Source: Shimia litoralis (lineage in GTDB: Bacteria > Pseudomonadota > Alphaproteobacteria > Rhodobacterales > Rhodobacteraceae). From it: a DNA stretch of 64,000 nt. This document shows positions 37,808 to 48,789 of the stretch, piece after piece. Position 1 is the first letter of the stretch; every line of letters starts with the position of its first letter. The notes beneath the pieces were generated by a model. The model ran no database searches and had not been told where the DNA came from. It was given only the letters and a program-made list of their open reading frames with translations. Position numbers and translations under genes: made by a program. The DNA lies in assembly GCF_005518135.1 (NCBI RefSeq), contig NZ_SULI01000018.1:1-64000 (forward strand), written 5' to 3'.

Positions 37808-39406
37808 ATGACATTTGGACGGGTAAACCCGCAATTCCGCCTAGAAGATCAAGGGATCGAAGGGCTGGGCAATGTCTTTTACAATCTTATGGAGCCCGCG
37901 CTGATCGAAGCCGCGCTCAAAAAAGGTGAAGGCACACTGGGCAACGGAGGCGCCTTCTTGGTGTCGACCGGAAAATTCACTGGCCGCTCTCCCAAAGACA
38001 AACACGTGGTGATGACGCCAAGCGTCAAAGACACGATTTGGTGGGAAAACAACGCTGAAATGTCACCTGAAGGTTTCGACAACCTCTATGCCGACATGGT
38101 CGAGCATATGAAGGGTGGCGACTATCACGTTCAGGATCTCGTAGGCGGCGCAGACGCGCGCCATTCGATCAACGTGCGGATGGTCACAGAATTGGCATGG
38201 CACGGTCTGTTTATTCGCACCATGTTGCGTCGTCCCGATCGCGAAGACCTGAATGACTTCATCGCTGATTTCACCGTCATCAACTGCCCAAGCTTTCAAG
38301 CAAACCCTGAGCGTCACAACTGTCGTTCGGAAACAGTGATTGCCTTGAACTTTGACAAAAAGATGATCCTGATCGGCGGCACAGAATACGCGGGTGAGAA
38401 CAAAAAATCTGTCTTCACGTTGCTGAATTACTTGCTACCTGAAAAAGGCATCATGCCGATGCACTGTTCGGCAAACCACGCCAATGGGAACCCAGTCGAT
38501 ACTGCTGTGTTCTTTGGCCTGTCAGGTACTGGTAAAACCACATTGTCCGCAGACCCCGATCGCACATTGATCGGCGATGACGAACATGGCTGGTCTGATA
38601 ACGGCACCTTCAACTTTGAGGGCGGTTGTTATGCCAAAACAATCAACCTAAACCCCGAAGCCGAGCCGGAAATTTATGCGACGACGTCTAAATTCGGTAC
38701 CGTCATCGAGAACATGGTTTACGATGAAGAAACCAAAGAGCTTGATTTTGAAGATGATAGCCTGACAGCGAACATGCGGTGCGCATACCCATTGCATTAT
38801 ATTTCGAACGCATCGGAATCTGCGATTGGTGGGCATCCAAAGAACATCATCATGCTGACGTGTGATGCGTTCGGCGTACTGCCTCCCATCGCGCGTTTGA
38901 CCCCTGCACAGGCTATGTACCACTTCTTGTCTGGCTTTACGTCAAAGGTTGCAGGCACTGAGCGCGGCGTGACCGAGCCCGAGCCCACATTCTCGACCTG
39001 CTTTGGCGCTCCGTTCATGCCCCGCCGCCCAGAGGCATACGGTAACCTGCTGCGTGAGAAAATCGCGACCCACGGCGCAACCTGCTGGCTGGTCAACACT
39101 GGCTGGACCGGTGGTGCATACGGCACAGGATCGCGGATGCCTATCCGCGCCACGCGCGCGCTGCTGACTGCTGCATTGGAAGGCAGCTTGGCAAATGTTG
39201 AATTCCGTAACGATCCGAACTTTGGCTTCGAAGTACCCGTCGCTGTACCAGGCGTTGCCGAAGTGCTTTTGGATCCACGCCGGACTTGGGACGACAGCCA
39301 AGCCTATGACGCACAAGCCGCGAAACTGGTCGAAATGTTCTCGCAAAACTTTGAACAATACCTGCCGTACATTGATGCAGATGTAAAAGCCGCTGCAATC
39401 GGCTAA
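37808..39406 (+). CDS. pckA: Phosphoenolpyruvate carboxykinase (ATP)
   Basis: 532 residues from the ATG with AGGAG eight bases upstream; the longer frame to 37697 is ignored. The P-loop/kinase-1a motif is [13 protein letters not shown], and the metal site includes L-I-G-D-D-E-H-G-W, characteristic of ATP-type PEPCK. It converts oxaloacetate to phosphoenolpyruvate, the first committed step of gluconeogenesis. Pairing with ChvGI and HprK/PTS suggests control by carbon and envelope status. Confidence 0.97.
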   Translation: MTFGRVNPQFRLEDQGIEGLGNVFYNLMEPALIEAALKKGEGTLGNGGAFLVSTGKFTGRSPKDKHVVMTPSVKDTIWWENNAEMSPEGFDNLYADMVEHMKGGDYHVQDLVGGADARHSINVRMVTELAWHGLFIRTMLRRPDREDLNDFIADFTVINCPSFQANPERHNCRSETVIALNFDKKMILIGGTEYAGENKKSVFTLLNYLLPEKGIMPMHCSANHANGNPVDTAVFFGLSGTGKTTLSADPDRTLIGDDEHGWSDNGTFNFEGGCYAKTINLNPEAEPEIYATTSKFGTVIENMVYDEETKELDFEDDSLTANMRCAYPLHYISNASESAIGGHPKNIIMLTCDAFGVLPPIARLTPAQAMYHFLSGFTSKVAGTERGVTEPEPTFSTCFGAPFMPRRPEAYGNLLREKIATHGATCWLVNTGWTGGAYGTGSRMPIRATRALLTAALEGSLANVEFRNDPNFGFEVPVAVPGVAEVLLDPRRTWDDSQAYDAQAAKLVEMFSQNFEQYLPYIDADVKAAAIG

Positions 39407-39430
39407 TAGGCTGGGCACATTACCATTTGA

Positions 39431-39469
39431 AGCGCCGTATCTCAGAGAGGTACGGCGTTTCTCGTTTTG
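39431..39469 (+). terminator. Rho-independent terminator of pckA
   Basis: CGCCGTATCTC (39433-39443) pairs with GAGGTACGGCG (39447-39457) with one wobble; three-base loop and T-rich tail. Confidence 0.8.
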
Positions 39470-39658
39470 GAAGGCGCGCACGCAGATAGATCAAACGCAG
39501 ACTAGGATTTCTCGATTTTTCTTTTTTGCTGCACGCTCACTCTGCGGACGCTCAGCCTCAAAACACAGAACGGTATGATCAATATCGCCAAGCGCGATGC
39601 CCAAGTAGGCAAGGCTCGCATCACTTCACCATCAAATGTCGCCTCCAACGCCATCCAG

Positions 39659-40399
39659 CTAGACTGGAGCGACCTCGGGCTTAGGCGCCAATACCGCCAA
39701 GGGCTTGCGCACCGCTTCGCGCAATCCCGTCCCTGTGGGGGCATGCACGCGCTTGCTGGCTTCGACGATTAAGACACCGCCTGACATAACTGGCGATACG
39801 GTCTTGCCAATACTTTCCCACACGGCTCCCGTCTTTCGCCAAAACCGTTTGTGCGATGGCGGTTGATACAAGGTCGTGCGGTGGCGTTCCGGCATAAAGC
39901 CGTGATCCCGAAGCTGCGCCTCTAGTTGTCCGGTCGAATACGGCCGTCCAAACCCAAATGGAGTATTATCACTCCTAGACCATAGACCAGCACGATGCGG
40001 GACAACGAACACGGCTTTACCGCCAGGACCAAGAACGCGGTATGCTTCAGAGAGTAAATCCGACGGGCTCTCGCATGTTTCGAGCCCGTGCATCATGACA
40101 AGGCGATCCACATGCCCTGTTTCAATTGGCCAAAGTGTTTCTTCGCACAGCACGGACACGTTCTGCATGCCCGCAGGCCACGGCATGACCCCCTGCGGAG
40201 ACGGCATCAATCCGGTCACCCGCCGAGCTTCGGCCAGATAGGGCCGTAACAATGGCACAGCAAACCCGAAACCAGTGACCGTCATGCCTTTGACTGACGG
40301 CCACAGCTCAAGCAATTGGTCACGCACTGCCTTTTGCGCCGCACGCCCAAGGGTGCTGCGATAATAGAAATTACGAAGATCCTGTACATCAAGATGCAT
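39659..40399 (-). CDS. Class I SAM-dependent methyltransferase
   Basis: 246 residues from the ATG at 40399 (M-H-L-D-V-Q-D-L). Motif I is degenerate (V-T-G-F-G-F-A), followed by [10 protein letters not shown] and a post-core [13 protein letters not shown], typical of the Methyltransf_11 group. The C-terminus contains a conserved-looking K-R-F-W-R-K-T. The target is unknown. It is divergent from gloB with only 61 bases between starts. 39470-39658, on its 3' side, has no supported gene. Confidence 0.8.
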   Translation of the reverse strand: MHLDVQDLRNFYYRSTLGRAAQKAVRDQLLELWPSVKGMTVTGFGFAVPLLRPYLAEARRVTGLMPSPQGVMPWPAGMQNVSVLCEETLWPIETGHVDRLVMMHGLETCESPSDLLSEAYRVLGPGGKAVFVVPHRAGLWSRSDNTPFGFGRPYSTGQLEAQLRDHGFMPERHRTTLYQPPSHKRFWRKTGAVWESIGKTVSPVMSGGVLIVEASKRVHAPTGTGLREAVRKPLAVLAPKPEVAPV

Positions 40400-40460
40400 T
40401 GCGCCTGCCCGCGTGATCAGCAAAACTATGTGTAACATAGCAACGTGAAAGCGAAAATCC

Positions 40461-41228
40461 ATGCCTCTTGAGATCGCAACCATACCGTGCCTGTCGGATA
40501 ACTATGCTTTTTTGATCCACGACAAGCTCAGCGGCGACACCGCCATCATTGACGTGCCCGACGCGGCCCCAGTTCACGACACCCTTGAGAAACTGGGATG
40601 GACGCTGACGCATGTCTTGCTGACGCATCACCACTGGGATCATGTGGATGGCCTCGCCGCCCTGCTGAAACAGCATCCGGCCACAGTGATCGGCGCCAAA
40701 GCTGATGCACATCGACTTCCTGCTTTGGATATTGAAGTCGCAGAAGGCGACACGCTGACATTTGGCGATGAAACTGCCACGGTTATCGATGTCTCAGGCC
40801 ATACGGTTGGGCACATAGCATTCTATTTTGAAAAATCGGGCATGGTTTTTACCGGTGATAGCCTAATGGCGCTTGGCTGTGGGCGCTTGTTTGAAGGCAC
40901 ACCGGACATGATGTTTGCCAGCCTTTCAAAATTGGCCAAGCTACCAGAGACCACACTTGTGTGCTCGGGGCATGAATATACAGCCTCCAACGGGCGCTTT
41001 GCCCACACGATCGATCCCGACAACACAGCCCTGACGACACGTATCAAAAGCGTCGCGGATGCAAGGGATTTGGGCCGCCCCACAGTCCCTTCCCTACTTT
41101 CAGAAGAGCTTGCGACCAATCCGTTCCTTCGGTGTGGTGACCCCGACCTTCAGAAATCCGTGGGCATGAGTGGGGCAGACCCCGCGGCTGTATTCGCCGA
41201 GATTCGGGCAAGAAAAGACAATTTTTAG
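40461..41228 (+). CDS. gloB: Hydroxyacylglutathione hydrolase (glyoxalase II)
   Basis: 255 residues. The metallo-beta-lactamase zinc motif T-H-H-H-W-D-H is present, with G-H-T-V-G-H, the glyoxalase II D-S-L and C-S-G-H-E-Y-T, and the family start I-P-C-L-S-D-N-Y. It hydrolyses S-lactoylglutathione to D-lactate and glutathione. Confidence 0.95.
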   Translation: MPLEIATIPCLSDNYAFLIHDKLSGDTAIIDVPDAAPVHDTLEKLGWTLTHVLLTHHHWDHVDGLAALLKQHPATVIGAKADAHRLPALDIEVAEGDTLTFGDETATVIDVSGHTVGHIAFYFEKSGMVFTGDSLMALGCGRLFEGTPDMMFASLSKLAKLPETTLVCSGHEYTASNGRFAHTIDPDNTALTTRIKSVADARDLGRPTVPSLLSEELATNPFLRCGDPDLQKSVGMSGADPAAVFAEIRARKDNF

Positions 41229-41403
41229 ATGTGTTCTCACGCGTGTTGGACGCCCAATTCACGAACTTTAAGGTATTTGTGACCAAAAATGTGAAGAAAG
41301 GCCTTGAAGACCGGCGCATATAGACCGAACTTTATATCTATGAGGACATGGTTGTCGGGCGCTTTGGCTCCCACGACCCAAAACTAGAAGGAGCACGAGA
41401 GCA

Positions 41404-43725
41404 GTGCCTTCATTCTCGACAACACTTGAACAGGCCATCCATGCCGCACTTGCCCAAGCAAATGCGCGCAAACATGAGTTCGCCACGCTAGAGCACCTAT
41501 TGATGGCCTTACTCGAAGAGCCCGACGCAATTCGTGTACTTCGCGCTTGCAGCGTGAATATTGATGAGCTGCGGGCCGCATTGGTGGAATACATCGATGA
41601 TGATCTGTCAAACCTTGAGACAGATATTGAAGGATCAGAAGCCGTTCCAACCGCCGCGTTCCAGCGCGTCATTCAACGCGCCGCCATTCACGTTCAGTCC
41701 TCAGGGCGCACCGAGGTTACTGGCGCCAACGTATTGGTGGCAATGTTCGCCGAGCGCGAGTCAAACGCGGCCTTCTTCCTGCAAGAACAGGATATGACGC
41801 GATATGATGCCGTGAACTATATCGCGCATGGTGTCGCCAAGGACCCCGCCTTTGGTGAGAGCCGCCCTGTCTCTGGCGCATCCGAATTCGAAGAGGATCA
41901 AGGTGCAACTGTCGAAGGCGAGAAAAAAGAAAGCGCTCTGGCCAAATACTGTGTGGATTTGAATGCCAAGTCACGCTCTGGCGATATTGACCCATTGATT
42001 GGCAGAGACACTGAGGTTGAACGCTGTATTCAAGTTCTGTGCCGCCGCCGCAAGAACAACCCGCTGCTTGTTGGTGATCCCGGCGTTGGGAAAACTGCTA
42101 TTGCAGAAGGACTCGCTCGGAAAATTGTAGCTGGTGAGACACCCGAAATTCTGGCCAATACGACAATCTTTTCGCTCGATATGGGGGCCCTTCTGGCTGG
42201 CACTCGGTACCGTGGTGATTTTGAAGAACGTCTCAAAGCGGTTGTAACCGAATTGGAAGAACACCCCGATGGTGTCTTGTTCATTGATGAAATTCACACT
42301 GTGATCGGCGCGGGGGCCACATCGGGCGGGGCAATGGATGCTTCGAACCTGCTCAAGCCCGCATTGCAAGGCGGCAAGCTGCGCACGATGGGGTCAACAA
42401 CTTACAAAGAATTTCGCCAGCATTTCGAGAAAGATCGCGCGCTCTCTAGACGTTTCCAAAAGATCGATGTGATGGAACCTTCGGTGCCGGACACAATCAA
42501 AATTCTCAAAGGTCTCAAAGAATATTTTGAGGAACACCATGGGGTGAAATATACTGCGGATGCCATCAAAACTGCTGTTGAGCTATCGGCGCGTTATATG
42601 AATGACCGAAAATTGCCCGACAAGGCGATTGACGTCATTGATGAAGCCGGGGCTGCGCAACATCTGGTTGCCGCCAGCAAACGTCGCAAGACCATCGGGA
42701 CCAAGGAAATTGAAGCCGTTGTCGCCAAGATCGCTCGTATCCCGCCCAAGAACGTGTCCAAAGACGACGCCGAAGTGTTGCGTGACCTAGAATCATCTCT
42801 GAAACGCGTTGTGTTCGGGCAAGACAACGCCATTGATGCACTATCCAGCGCCATCAAATTGGCACGGGCAGGATTGCGCGAACCTGAAAAACCCATCGGA
42901 AACTATCTCTTTGCTGGTCCAACAGGCGTCGGCAAAACCGAAGTCGCAAAACAGCTTGCTGATACCCTTGGTGTAGAGTTGCTTCGGTTTGATATGTCCG
43001 AGTACATGGAAAAGCACGCGGTATCGCGTCTCATCGGTGCTCCTCCAGGATATGTCGGATTTGATCAAGGCGGGCAACTGACTGACGGGGTCGATCAACA
43101 CCCGCATTGCGTGCTCTTGCTTGATGAGATCGAGAAAGCACACCCCGATGTCTTCAACATTCTTCTACAGGTTATGGATCACGGCACATTGACCGACCAT
43201 AACGGACGATCCGTTGATTTTCGGAATGTGATTTTGATCATGACGTCGAACGCGGGTGCCGCGGAGCAAGCCAAGTCTGCTATCGGGTTCGGGCGTGATC
43301 GTCGTGAGGGAGAAGACACCGCTGCAATCGAGCGCACGTTTACCCCAGAGTTCCGCAACCGTCTTGATGCGGTCATTTCGTTTGCTCCGCTGCCGAAAGA
43401 CGTCATCATGCAGGTCGTAGAGAAGTTCGTTCTGCAACTTGAAGCACAGCTTATGGACCGTAACGTCACGATTGAACTGTCCGACAAAGCTGCGGCGTGG
43501 CTGGGTGATCGTGGTTATGACGAGAAAATGGGCGCGCGCCCGTTGGGACGCGTCATTCAAGAACACATCAAGAAACCATTGGCAGAAGAACTGCTATTTG
43601 GAAAACTCGCCAAGGGTGGTGTGGTCAAAGTCAGCACTAAGGATGGCAAGCTGGTTCTAAAATTTGACGGTCCGGACAAGCCGCGCCTCACCAAGAACAA
43701 GCCACCTTTGCTCACTGCGGAATGA
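41404..43725 (+). CDS. clpA: ATP-dependent Clp protease ATP-binding subunit ClpA
   Basis: 773 residues from a GTG with AAGGAG about ten bases upstream. The N-domain has [13 protein letters not shown]1 has Walker A G-D-P-G-V-G-K-T and Walker B L-F-I-D-E-I-H; AAA2 has G-P-T-G-V-G-K-T and L-L-L-D-E-I-E. It unfolds substrates for ClpP, with ClpS as adaptor for N-degrons. Neither clpS nor clpP is in the window. The absence of a long middle domain separates it from ClpB/ClpC. The stop overlaps the M23 gene by four bases. Confidence 0.96.
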   Translation: MPSFSTTLEQAIHAALAQANARKHEFATLEHLLMALLEEPDAIRVLRACSVNIDELRAALVEYIDDDLSNLETDIEGSEAVPTAAFQRVIQRAAIHVQSSGRTEVTGANVLVAMFAERESNAAFFLQEQDMTRYDAVNYIAHGVAKDPAFGESRPVSGASEFEEDQGATVEGEKKESALAKYCVDLNAKSRSGDIDPLIGRDTEVERCIQVLCRRRKNNPLLVGDPGVGKTAIAEGLARKIVAGETPEILANTTIFSLDMGALLAGTRYRGDFEERLKAVVTELEEHPDGVLFIDEIHTVIGAGATSGGAMDASNLLKPALQGGKLRTMGSTTYKEFRQHFEKDRALSRRFQKIDVMEPSVPDTIKILKGLKEYFEEHHGVKYTADAIKTAVELSARYMNDRKLPDKAIDVIDEAGAAQHLVAASKRRKTIGTKEIEAVVAKIARIPPKNVSKDDAEVLRDLESSLKRVVFGQDNAIDALSSAIKLARAGLREPEKPIGNYLFAGPTGVGKTEVAKQLADTLGVELLRFDMSEYMEKHAVSRLIGAPPGYVGFDQGGQLTDGVDQHPHCVLLLDEIEKAHPDVFNILLQVMDHGTLTDHNGRSVDFRNVILIMTSNAGAAEQAKSAIGFGRDRREGEDTAAIERTFTPEFRNRLDAVISFAPLPKDVIMQVVEKFVLQLEAQLMDRNVTIELSDKAAAWLGDRGYDEKMGARPLGRVIQEHIKKPLAEELLFGKLAKGGVVKVSTKDGKLVLKFDGPDKPRLTKNKPPLLTAE

Positions 43726-44675
43726 TCCGCACGGGTCTCACGCTACTCGTTACACTTGCCGCCGTTCAGGTGGCAAGTGCCCCCGAATTTGAGAACCCTG
43801 TCGACTGCGACATAGGAACCACGTGCTATATCGAAGACTATTTCGATCACGACACGACCTCTGCGAAACAGGATTTCATGTGTGGCCTCAATACCCGTGA
43901 CGGCCATGGCGGGACTGATTTTGCCGTATTGTCGTTTGAAGCAATGCACGCCGGTGTGGATGTATATGCCGTCGCAGATGGAACCGTCATTGGTGTTCGT
44001 GACGGACGGCCCGATAGCAAAACTGTAGACCCAGCATCCGAATATGCCTGTGGCAATGGCGTACACATTGATCACGGAGATGGTTGGCGCACGCAATATT
44101 GTCATCTAAAAAACGCCAGCGTAGCCGTCGACGTTGGTGCCCAAGTCAGCGCGGGCACGGTATTAGGTCAAATCGGATTGTCCGGCCGAACCAATCATCC
44201 GCACCTACATCTCTCGGTGTTCAAAGACGGTGAAAAGGTCGATCCATTTGCCCCGTGGGGGACGCCCTCATGTCAGGGCGATGCTGACGGTGGGCTCTGG
44301 AAAACACCGCCGCAGTATTATGCCGCTGGCGTAAGTCGTGCCGGTTTTTCGACGCAAATTCCATCGTTAGGCGACGTTCGTAGCGGCACCGCCAAAGTCG
44401 ACACCATTCACGGGAACGACCCGATCGTTCTCTATGCCTTGTTTTACCTTGCAAGACCCGGTGACATATTGCGTGTTCAGGCCACTGGGCCAAACGGCAC
44501 CATATTTCAAAAAGAGTTGGCGCAGACAGACCCCAAGCGCACCCAAATGCAGGCATATGGGCGCAGGGCCCCTTCAGAGGGATGGCCGGAAGGGCGCTAT
44601 CATGGGCGTGTCATGCTTGTCCGTGATGACCAAATTATCGGGCTGCGCCATACAGACGTCATCATCACGCACTGA
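43722..44675 (+). CDS. M23-family (LytM-type) metallopeptidase
   Basis: 317 residues with a signal peptide ending about A-S-A (20). The zinc site is H-G-G-T-D-F with the downstream H-P-H-L-H-L, both intact, so an active endopeptidase on peptidoglycan cross-bridges is expected. A C-terminal part of about 120 residues has no clear family. Coupled to clpA through an ATGA overlap. It ends four bases from the convergent OmpA-type gene. Confidence 0.88.
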   Translation: MIRTGLTLLVTLAAVQVASAPEFENPVDCDIGTTCYIEDYFDHDTTSAKQDFMCGLNTRDGHGGTDFAVLSFEAMHAGVDVYAVADGTVIGVRDGRPDSKTVDPASEYACGNGVHIDHGDGWRTQYCHLKNASVAVDVGAQVSAGTVLGQIGLSGRTNHPHLHLSVFKDGEKVDPFAPWGTPSCQGDADGGLWKTPPQYYAAGVSRAGFSTQIPSLGDVRSGTAKVDTIHGNDPIVLYALFYLARPGDILRVQATGPNGTIFQKELAQTDPKRTQMQAYGRRAPSEGWPEGRYHGRVMLVRDDQIIGLRHTDVIITH

Positions 44676-44679
44676 CGCC

Positions 44680-46911
44680 CTATCTCTCTGTAATTTTCAA
44701 CTCGATCCGGCGGTTTTTGGCGCGGGCTTCCGGAGAATTCTCAGGATCAAGTGGCTGATATTCTCCAAATCCGTTCGCCGCGAGGCGATTGGCCGGGATT
44801 CCCAAATCTTCAGACATAAAACGCACAACTGAAAGTGCACGACCTTGGCTCAACTCCCAGTTATCTGCATATTTTCCTTGGCTGAAAAAGGCTTGGTTAT
44901 CTGTGTGGCCGTCAACACGGATGATCCAATCGATCCCCGAGGGAATGTCATCTGCGATACGCTGCAATATCTCTGCAACCTTTGCGATCTCGATCTGACC
45001 TTCGGGCGACAACGACGCGCTCCCCACATCAAAAAGAACCTCGGACGAGAACACAAATCTGTCCCCAACAATTTTGACGCCGTCCTCTTTTGCCAAGATT
45101 TCACGCATCCGGCCAAAAAACTCCGACTTAAACTTTTCAAGGTTTTTCGCCTCGGCTTCAATCTTGATGCGCGCGGCTTCTTCCAATTCCCGGCGCTTGC
45201 GCTCTTCTGCGGCGGCGCGCGCCAACGCGGTATTCAAATCGCTCCCCAAGGTTTCGAGCTGCACCTGCGCCACCTCGTCTCGGGCTTTGGCGTCATCAAG
45301 CACCCCCTGCAAGGCCGACAATTGCGCACGCAAGGCGGCAACTTGTTGGTTAAGTAGGGTCACCTGTCGCTGACCTTCCAGAGATCGGGTTTCTTCCTCG
45401 GCCAACGCCTTGCGCGCAGATGCCAGCAAGATTTCTTGCTGCTGCGCCGCAGTTAACACCTCTTGCTCGGCCAACTCGGCAGCTTTTTGCGCGGCCAATG
45501 CCGCCGCAAGCTGTTGCGTCACATCCGTCTGATCGGCAACCTTAGCTTCCGCCACAAGCTTATCCGCCAAGGCCGCTGCCAATCGTTTCTGTAACTCGGC
45601 CTCGGAACTTGCCTCGGCGCTTAGCGCTTCTTCTGCGAGACGCTGCGCAGCAAGCGCCGCTGCAAGCTTTTCTTCCAAGCTCGCCACGATCAACTGCAAA
45701 CCAGCCCCCGTTTCATTTGCCCTGCGCACATCGGCTTGCGCAGCAAGCTTTGCCTCCAACGCCTGCACCAATCGGGCCTCCAGAGCCGCCAAATCTGCCT
45801 GCAAACGCCCCGCTGTGTCTTGGGATTGCGACTTGGCCAACTCAAGATCAGCTTCGGACGCTGCCAGTCTGGCCTGAATATCCTGAATTTCGGCCTGTGT
45901 GTGTTCCAGCCCCAAAACGGCGGCAAGCAGCTCGGCTTTCACAGACGCGATTTCGGCATCCTTTTCCCCGGCTTCCACGCGCAACGCCTCAAGCGCCAAC
46001 ACAGTTTCAGTCAGATCACCCTGAACCGCCTGTCCAGACACAAGGGCCGCAGCAAGCTTCACATCCAGATCGTCGCGCGCAGTTTCCGCTGCAGCAAGCA
46101 ACGTCAAAAGATTTTCTGCATCTTTGCGCTGTGCCTCCAAGGCCAACGTCATCGCTGTGAGTTCGGCATCCGCATCCGTAAGCTTTTCGCGCAGCGCTTC
46201 TGCAGCAGCCGCTTCGGCCAGTCGCGCGATTTCCTCTGCACTGAGCGATGCCTCAAGATCTTTGACACGCGCGGCAAGCTCGGACTGCGTTTCTTGCCCC
46301 TCTGAAACACTCTGATTGAGATCCGCAATCATCGCCTCAAGCGCTTCACGTTGTGCGGCCGCCAGACGCGCGGCTTCGACCCCGGCATCAATTTCGGAGC
46401 GCGCCTGCGCCAGCGCCAAATCTAACGCGTCTTGGTCGCTCAATAGCTCGGCGCGCTCGGCCTCAAGATCCGAAATTGTCCCCAATGCGGTGTCGCGTGC
46501 GGCCAAGAGCGCTGCGACCTGTGCCTCGAATCCGGTAATCTTTGCATCAGCTTCGGCAAGTGCCGCATCCTGAACCGAGCGTTCTTGTGTCAGCGCGGCA
46601 ATACGTGCGGAGAGTTCATCAGCCTGTGAGCGCGCCTCGGTTAAGGTCGAACGTAAGCCACCGACCTCTTGTTCCAAGGTATCATTTTCTTGGCGTTCCA
46701 GACCCAGCGCATCAGCCAGTGCAGCCACTTCGGCAGACAAGGCATCAAGTTCGCTTTCTTGGCCGGTAATGGTTTCGCGCAGAACAAATTGAACCACCAT
46801 GAAGATGGTCAAGACGAACATCAAAACCAACAGCAGCCCAGTCATGGCATCGACAAAGCCGGGCCAAATCGACGCCTGAAAACGTTGTCCGGTCCGCCGA
46901 GACAGGGCCAT
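44680..46911 (-). CDS. MotB/OmpA-like peptidoglycan-binding protein with very long coiled coil
   Basis: 743 residues. A single TM helix (about 22-45) follows F-V-D-A-M, whose Asp21 is placed like the proton-carrying Asp of MotB/ExbD. Residues about 50-590 are an alanine/glutamate/leucine-rich coiled coil with repeats of the type L-A-A-A-L-A-A-Q. The C-terminus (about 600-743) is an OmpA-like domain with V-L-F-D-V-G-S-A-S-L and R-V-D-G-H-T-D-N and the N-R-R-I-E-L ending. It pairs with the MotA-like gene directly upstream (TAG-ATG adjacent). Probably an inner-membrane stator reaching the cell wall. Relatives known to me have a much shorter coil. Confidence 0.85.
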   Translation of the reverse strand: MALSRRTGQRFQASIWPGFVDAMTGLLLVLMFVLTIFMVVQFVLRETITGQESELDALSAEVAALADALGLERQENDTLEQEVGGLRSTLTEARSQADELSARIAALTQERSVQDAALAEADAKITGFEAQVAALLAARDTALGTISDLEAERAELLSDQDALDLALAQARSEIDAGVEAARLAAAQREALEAMIADLNQSVSEGQETQSELAARVKDLEASLSAEEIARLAEAAAAEALREKLTDADAELTAMTLALEAQRKDAENLLTLLAAAETARDDLDVKLAAALVSGQAVQGDLTETVLALEALRVEAGEKDAEIASVKAELLAAVLGLEHTQAEIQDIQARLAASEADLELAKSQSQDTAGRLQADLAALEARLVQALEAKLAAQADVRRANETGAGLQLIVASLEEKLAAALAAQRLAEEALSAEASSEAELQKRLAAALADKLVAEAKVADQTDVTQQLAAALAAQKAAELAEQEVLTAAQQQEILLASARKALAEEETRSLEGQRQVTLLNQQVAALRAQLSALQGVLDDAKARDEVAQVQLETLGSDLNTALARAAAEERKRRELEEAARIKIEAEAKNLEKFKSEFFGRMREILAKEDGVKIVGDRFVFSSEVLFDVGSASLSPEGQIEIAKVAEILQRIADDIPSGIDWIIRVDGHTDNQAFFSQGKYADNWELSQGRALSVVRFMSEDLGIPANRLAANGFGEYQPLDPENSPEARAKNRRIELKITER

Positions 46912-48099
46912 CTATCCGTCCCCCTGCCCTTCGAATTTGGACGTGCCATCCCCTTGGCGCATAATCCGCCCAAGCGCGGCAAGGTCCGTGCGAATTTCTG
47001 CCATACTCTCTTGGCGGCCTGCAGATATTTCTTCGAGAATGCGCAGCATCTGCACATCAATCGAGCGCAAACGCATTCTGCTTTCGGCATCAAGACCTTC
47101 GTGCTCGAGTCGGCTTTCCAATGCGTGAAGCAATTTTTCCTGCCCATCCGCCACGCGCAACAACGCATTGGTTGTGGGGGCTTGGGCTTCCATCCGGTCC
47201 GCGAGCTGGAAGATTCCCTCGACGAGTGACCCGAGCTTGGCATCTATCTCTGCACGGCTGGTCTCGGATTGTACAAAGGTGGCTTGAATGGTTTCGATTT
47301 GCAGGGCCATGTGGTCCATCATGCCCGCCATGGCCGTTTGTTCGATGCTGCCTTCGCCTTCGGATGTAGAAAACCCGACCCGCGTGATCGAACTTAGCCA
47401 TTCTTCCAATTCTCGATAGAATCGGTTTTGGCCATGCCCGGCGAACAACTCAAGCAACCCGACAATAAGCGAGCCCGCCAACCCCAAGAGCGACGACGCA
47501 AACGCAATGCCCATGCCGCCCATTTGGCTTTGAAGCCCCTCTTGAAGGCGCTCAAAGACATCTGCGCCGCTTTCGCCATCACGTGGCGCCAGATTGCCGA
47601 TGGTTTCAACAATCGCAGGCACCGAAGTGGCCAGCCCGTAGAATGTCCCCAACAGGCCCAAAAAGATCAGAAGATTGACCAGATACCGCGTGATTTCGCG
47701 GCCCTCGTCAATCCGCGTCGCAACCGAGTCCAAGATTGAGCGCGTCGAGGTGGCGCTGATTTGACTACGCGCACCGCGGCTTCTCAACAAGGCCGCAAGT
47801 GGAGCCAACAGTTGTGGAGGCATAATTGCCTCGTGCCCGACAACTTGGTGCGCAAATCCTTCGATCCATCGAACAGATGAAATCAGAGACAAGACCTGTG
47901 CAAAACAGGCCACGACTCCAATGACGAAGACCAATACGATAAACCCGTTCAAATAGGGGTTGGCGATGAACACAGGTAACACGCTGGGCAAAGCCAAATA
48001 GGCCAAAACCCCAGTCAGCCCCAAAACCACCAACATCAATACGATTTGGCGAAACGGGTGTGAAAAATGTAGCTCGGCCTCGCGCTCCGGCTGATCCAT
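46912..48099 (-). CDS. MotA/TolQ/ExbB-like proton channel subunit
   Basis: 395 residues from the ATG with AGGAG upstream; an upstream extension to 48162 is not favoured. Four TM helices are seen (about 18-38, 45-70, 145-175, 205-230). The third and fourth carry T-F-Y-G-L-A-T and G-M-G-I-A-F-A-S-S-L-L-G-L, the MotA/ExbB core. A helical cytosolic tail of about 150 residues follows. With the next gene it forms a stator-type pair of unknown use. Not flagellar: no other motility genes are near. Confidence 0.87.
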   Translation of the reverse strand: MDQPEREAELHFSHPFRQIVLMLVVLGLTGVLAYLALPSVLPVFIANPYLNGFIVLVFVIGVVACFAQVLSLISSVRWIEGFAHQVVGHEAIMPPQLLAPLAALLRSRGARSQISATSTRSILDSVATRIDEGREITRYLVNLLIFLGLLGTFYGLATSVPAIVETIGNLAPRDGESGADVFERLQEGLQSQMGGMGIAFASSLLGLAGSLIVGLLELFAGHGQNRFYRELEEWLSSITRVGFSTSEGEGSIEQTAMAGMMDHMALQIETIQATFVQSETSRAEIDAKLGSLVEGIFQLADRMEAQAPTTNALLRVADGQEKLLHALESRLEHEGLDAESRMRLRSIDVQMLRILEEISAGRQESMAEIRTDLAALGRIMRQGDGTSKFEGQGDG

Positions 48100-48192
48100 G
48101 TGGCCAGCTCCTGACACTTGTTTTTCTTGGCTCACCCTACTGCCAAGCGATGCCTGTGCCAAGGACTTATCCTGAGCGCAAAAATTGGCGGT

Positions 48193-48717
48193 CTATGTGC
48201 CCGTGAGCATCCGCACACGTGCCGACAACCAGTCAAGATCGTCATCCTGAATGCCCAACTCAATCAGGTGCGATGCCGTATTGTGCAGATACTCGGTGTT
48301 TGGCCCTCGGCCCCCAACTGCGGTAGCGATGATCTGGGCCTGCTCTTCCATCTCGAGATGACAATATTGTACGTGATTGGGGTCAATCACATAGGTCACG
48401 GCTTCGACGATGCGCCCATCCGCAAGCGTAATATCCAACATCTTTTCCAGATATGCCGAAGAGATCAATTCGCGCTCACGCAAATACGCCAATGTCTGGT
48501 CTTGCAATTCAGGCGCAACCGAAAGAGCAACCCCCTGACAATGCGCACCGTCTTGTGCATCAAGAGCAAGCACAAGACCTGGTTGTTCTTCGGTCCCGCG
48601 ATGATGAATAGAGCGCATGCAAAAACTGCGGTGCCACTCGGGAAGTGATGCAATCATGCTTTCTTGATATTCAAACCCCGGATTCCACAAAAGAGACCCA
48701 TATCCAAACACCCACAT
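48193..48717 (-). CDS. Gamma-glutamylcyclotransferase, ChaC-like
   Basis: 174 residues from the second ATG (GAGG seven bases upstream; the first ATG two codons earlier is too close). The N-terminal G-Y-G-S-L-L-W-N-P is the substrate-loop signature, and the catalytic glutamate lies in R-E-R-E-L-I-S. ChaC enzymes cleave glutathione to 5-oxoproline and Cys-Gly. It is divergent from the DUF2125 gene. Confidence 0.88.
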   Translation of the reverse strand: MWVFGYGSLLWNPGFEYQESMIASLPEWHRSFCMRSIHHRGTEEQPGLVLALDAQDGAHCQGVALSVAPELQDQTLAYLRERELISSAYLEKMLDITLADGRIVEAVTYVIDPNHVQYCHLEMEEQAQIIATAVGGRGPNTEYLHNTASHLIELGIQDDDLDWLSARVRMLTGT

Positions 48718-48789
48718 TGTCATACCTCTGGCCCTCGCAGTTTTGCGCGTTTAAACACCAAACCAGCTATCGGGAAAAGGGCCTGCTGG

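Noticed and set aside
39502-39744. Open frame of 80 codons on the minus strand
   Set aside because: It begins inside the methyltransferase gene in another frame, has no ribosome-binding site and no recognisable domain.
41303-41340. Heat-shock (RpoH) promoter before clpA
   Set aside because: CTTGAA is present, but the nearest TTATAT-like box is 23 bases away, outside the usual spacing.
44680-48099. Zorya anti-phage system (ZorA/ZorB)
   Set aside because: The MotA/MotB-like pair superficially fits, but no ZorC, ZorD or ZorE gene follows; the neighbours are an M23 peptidase, a ChaC-like enzyme and clpA.
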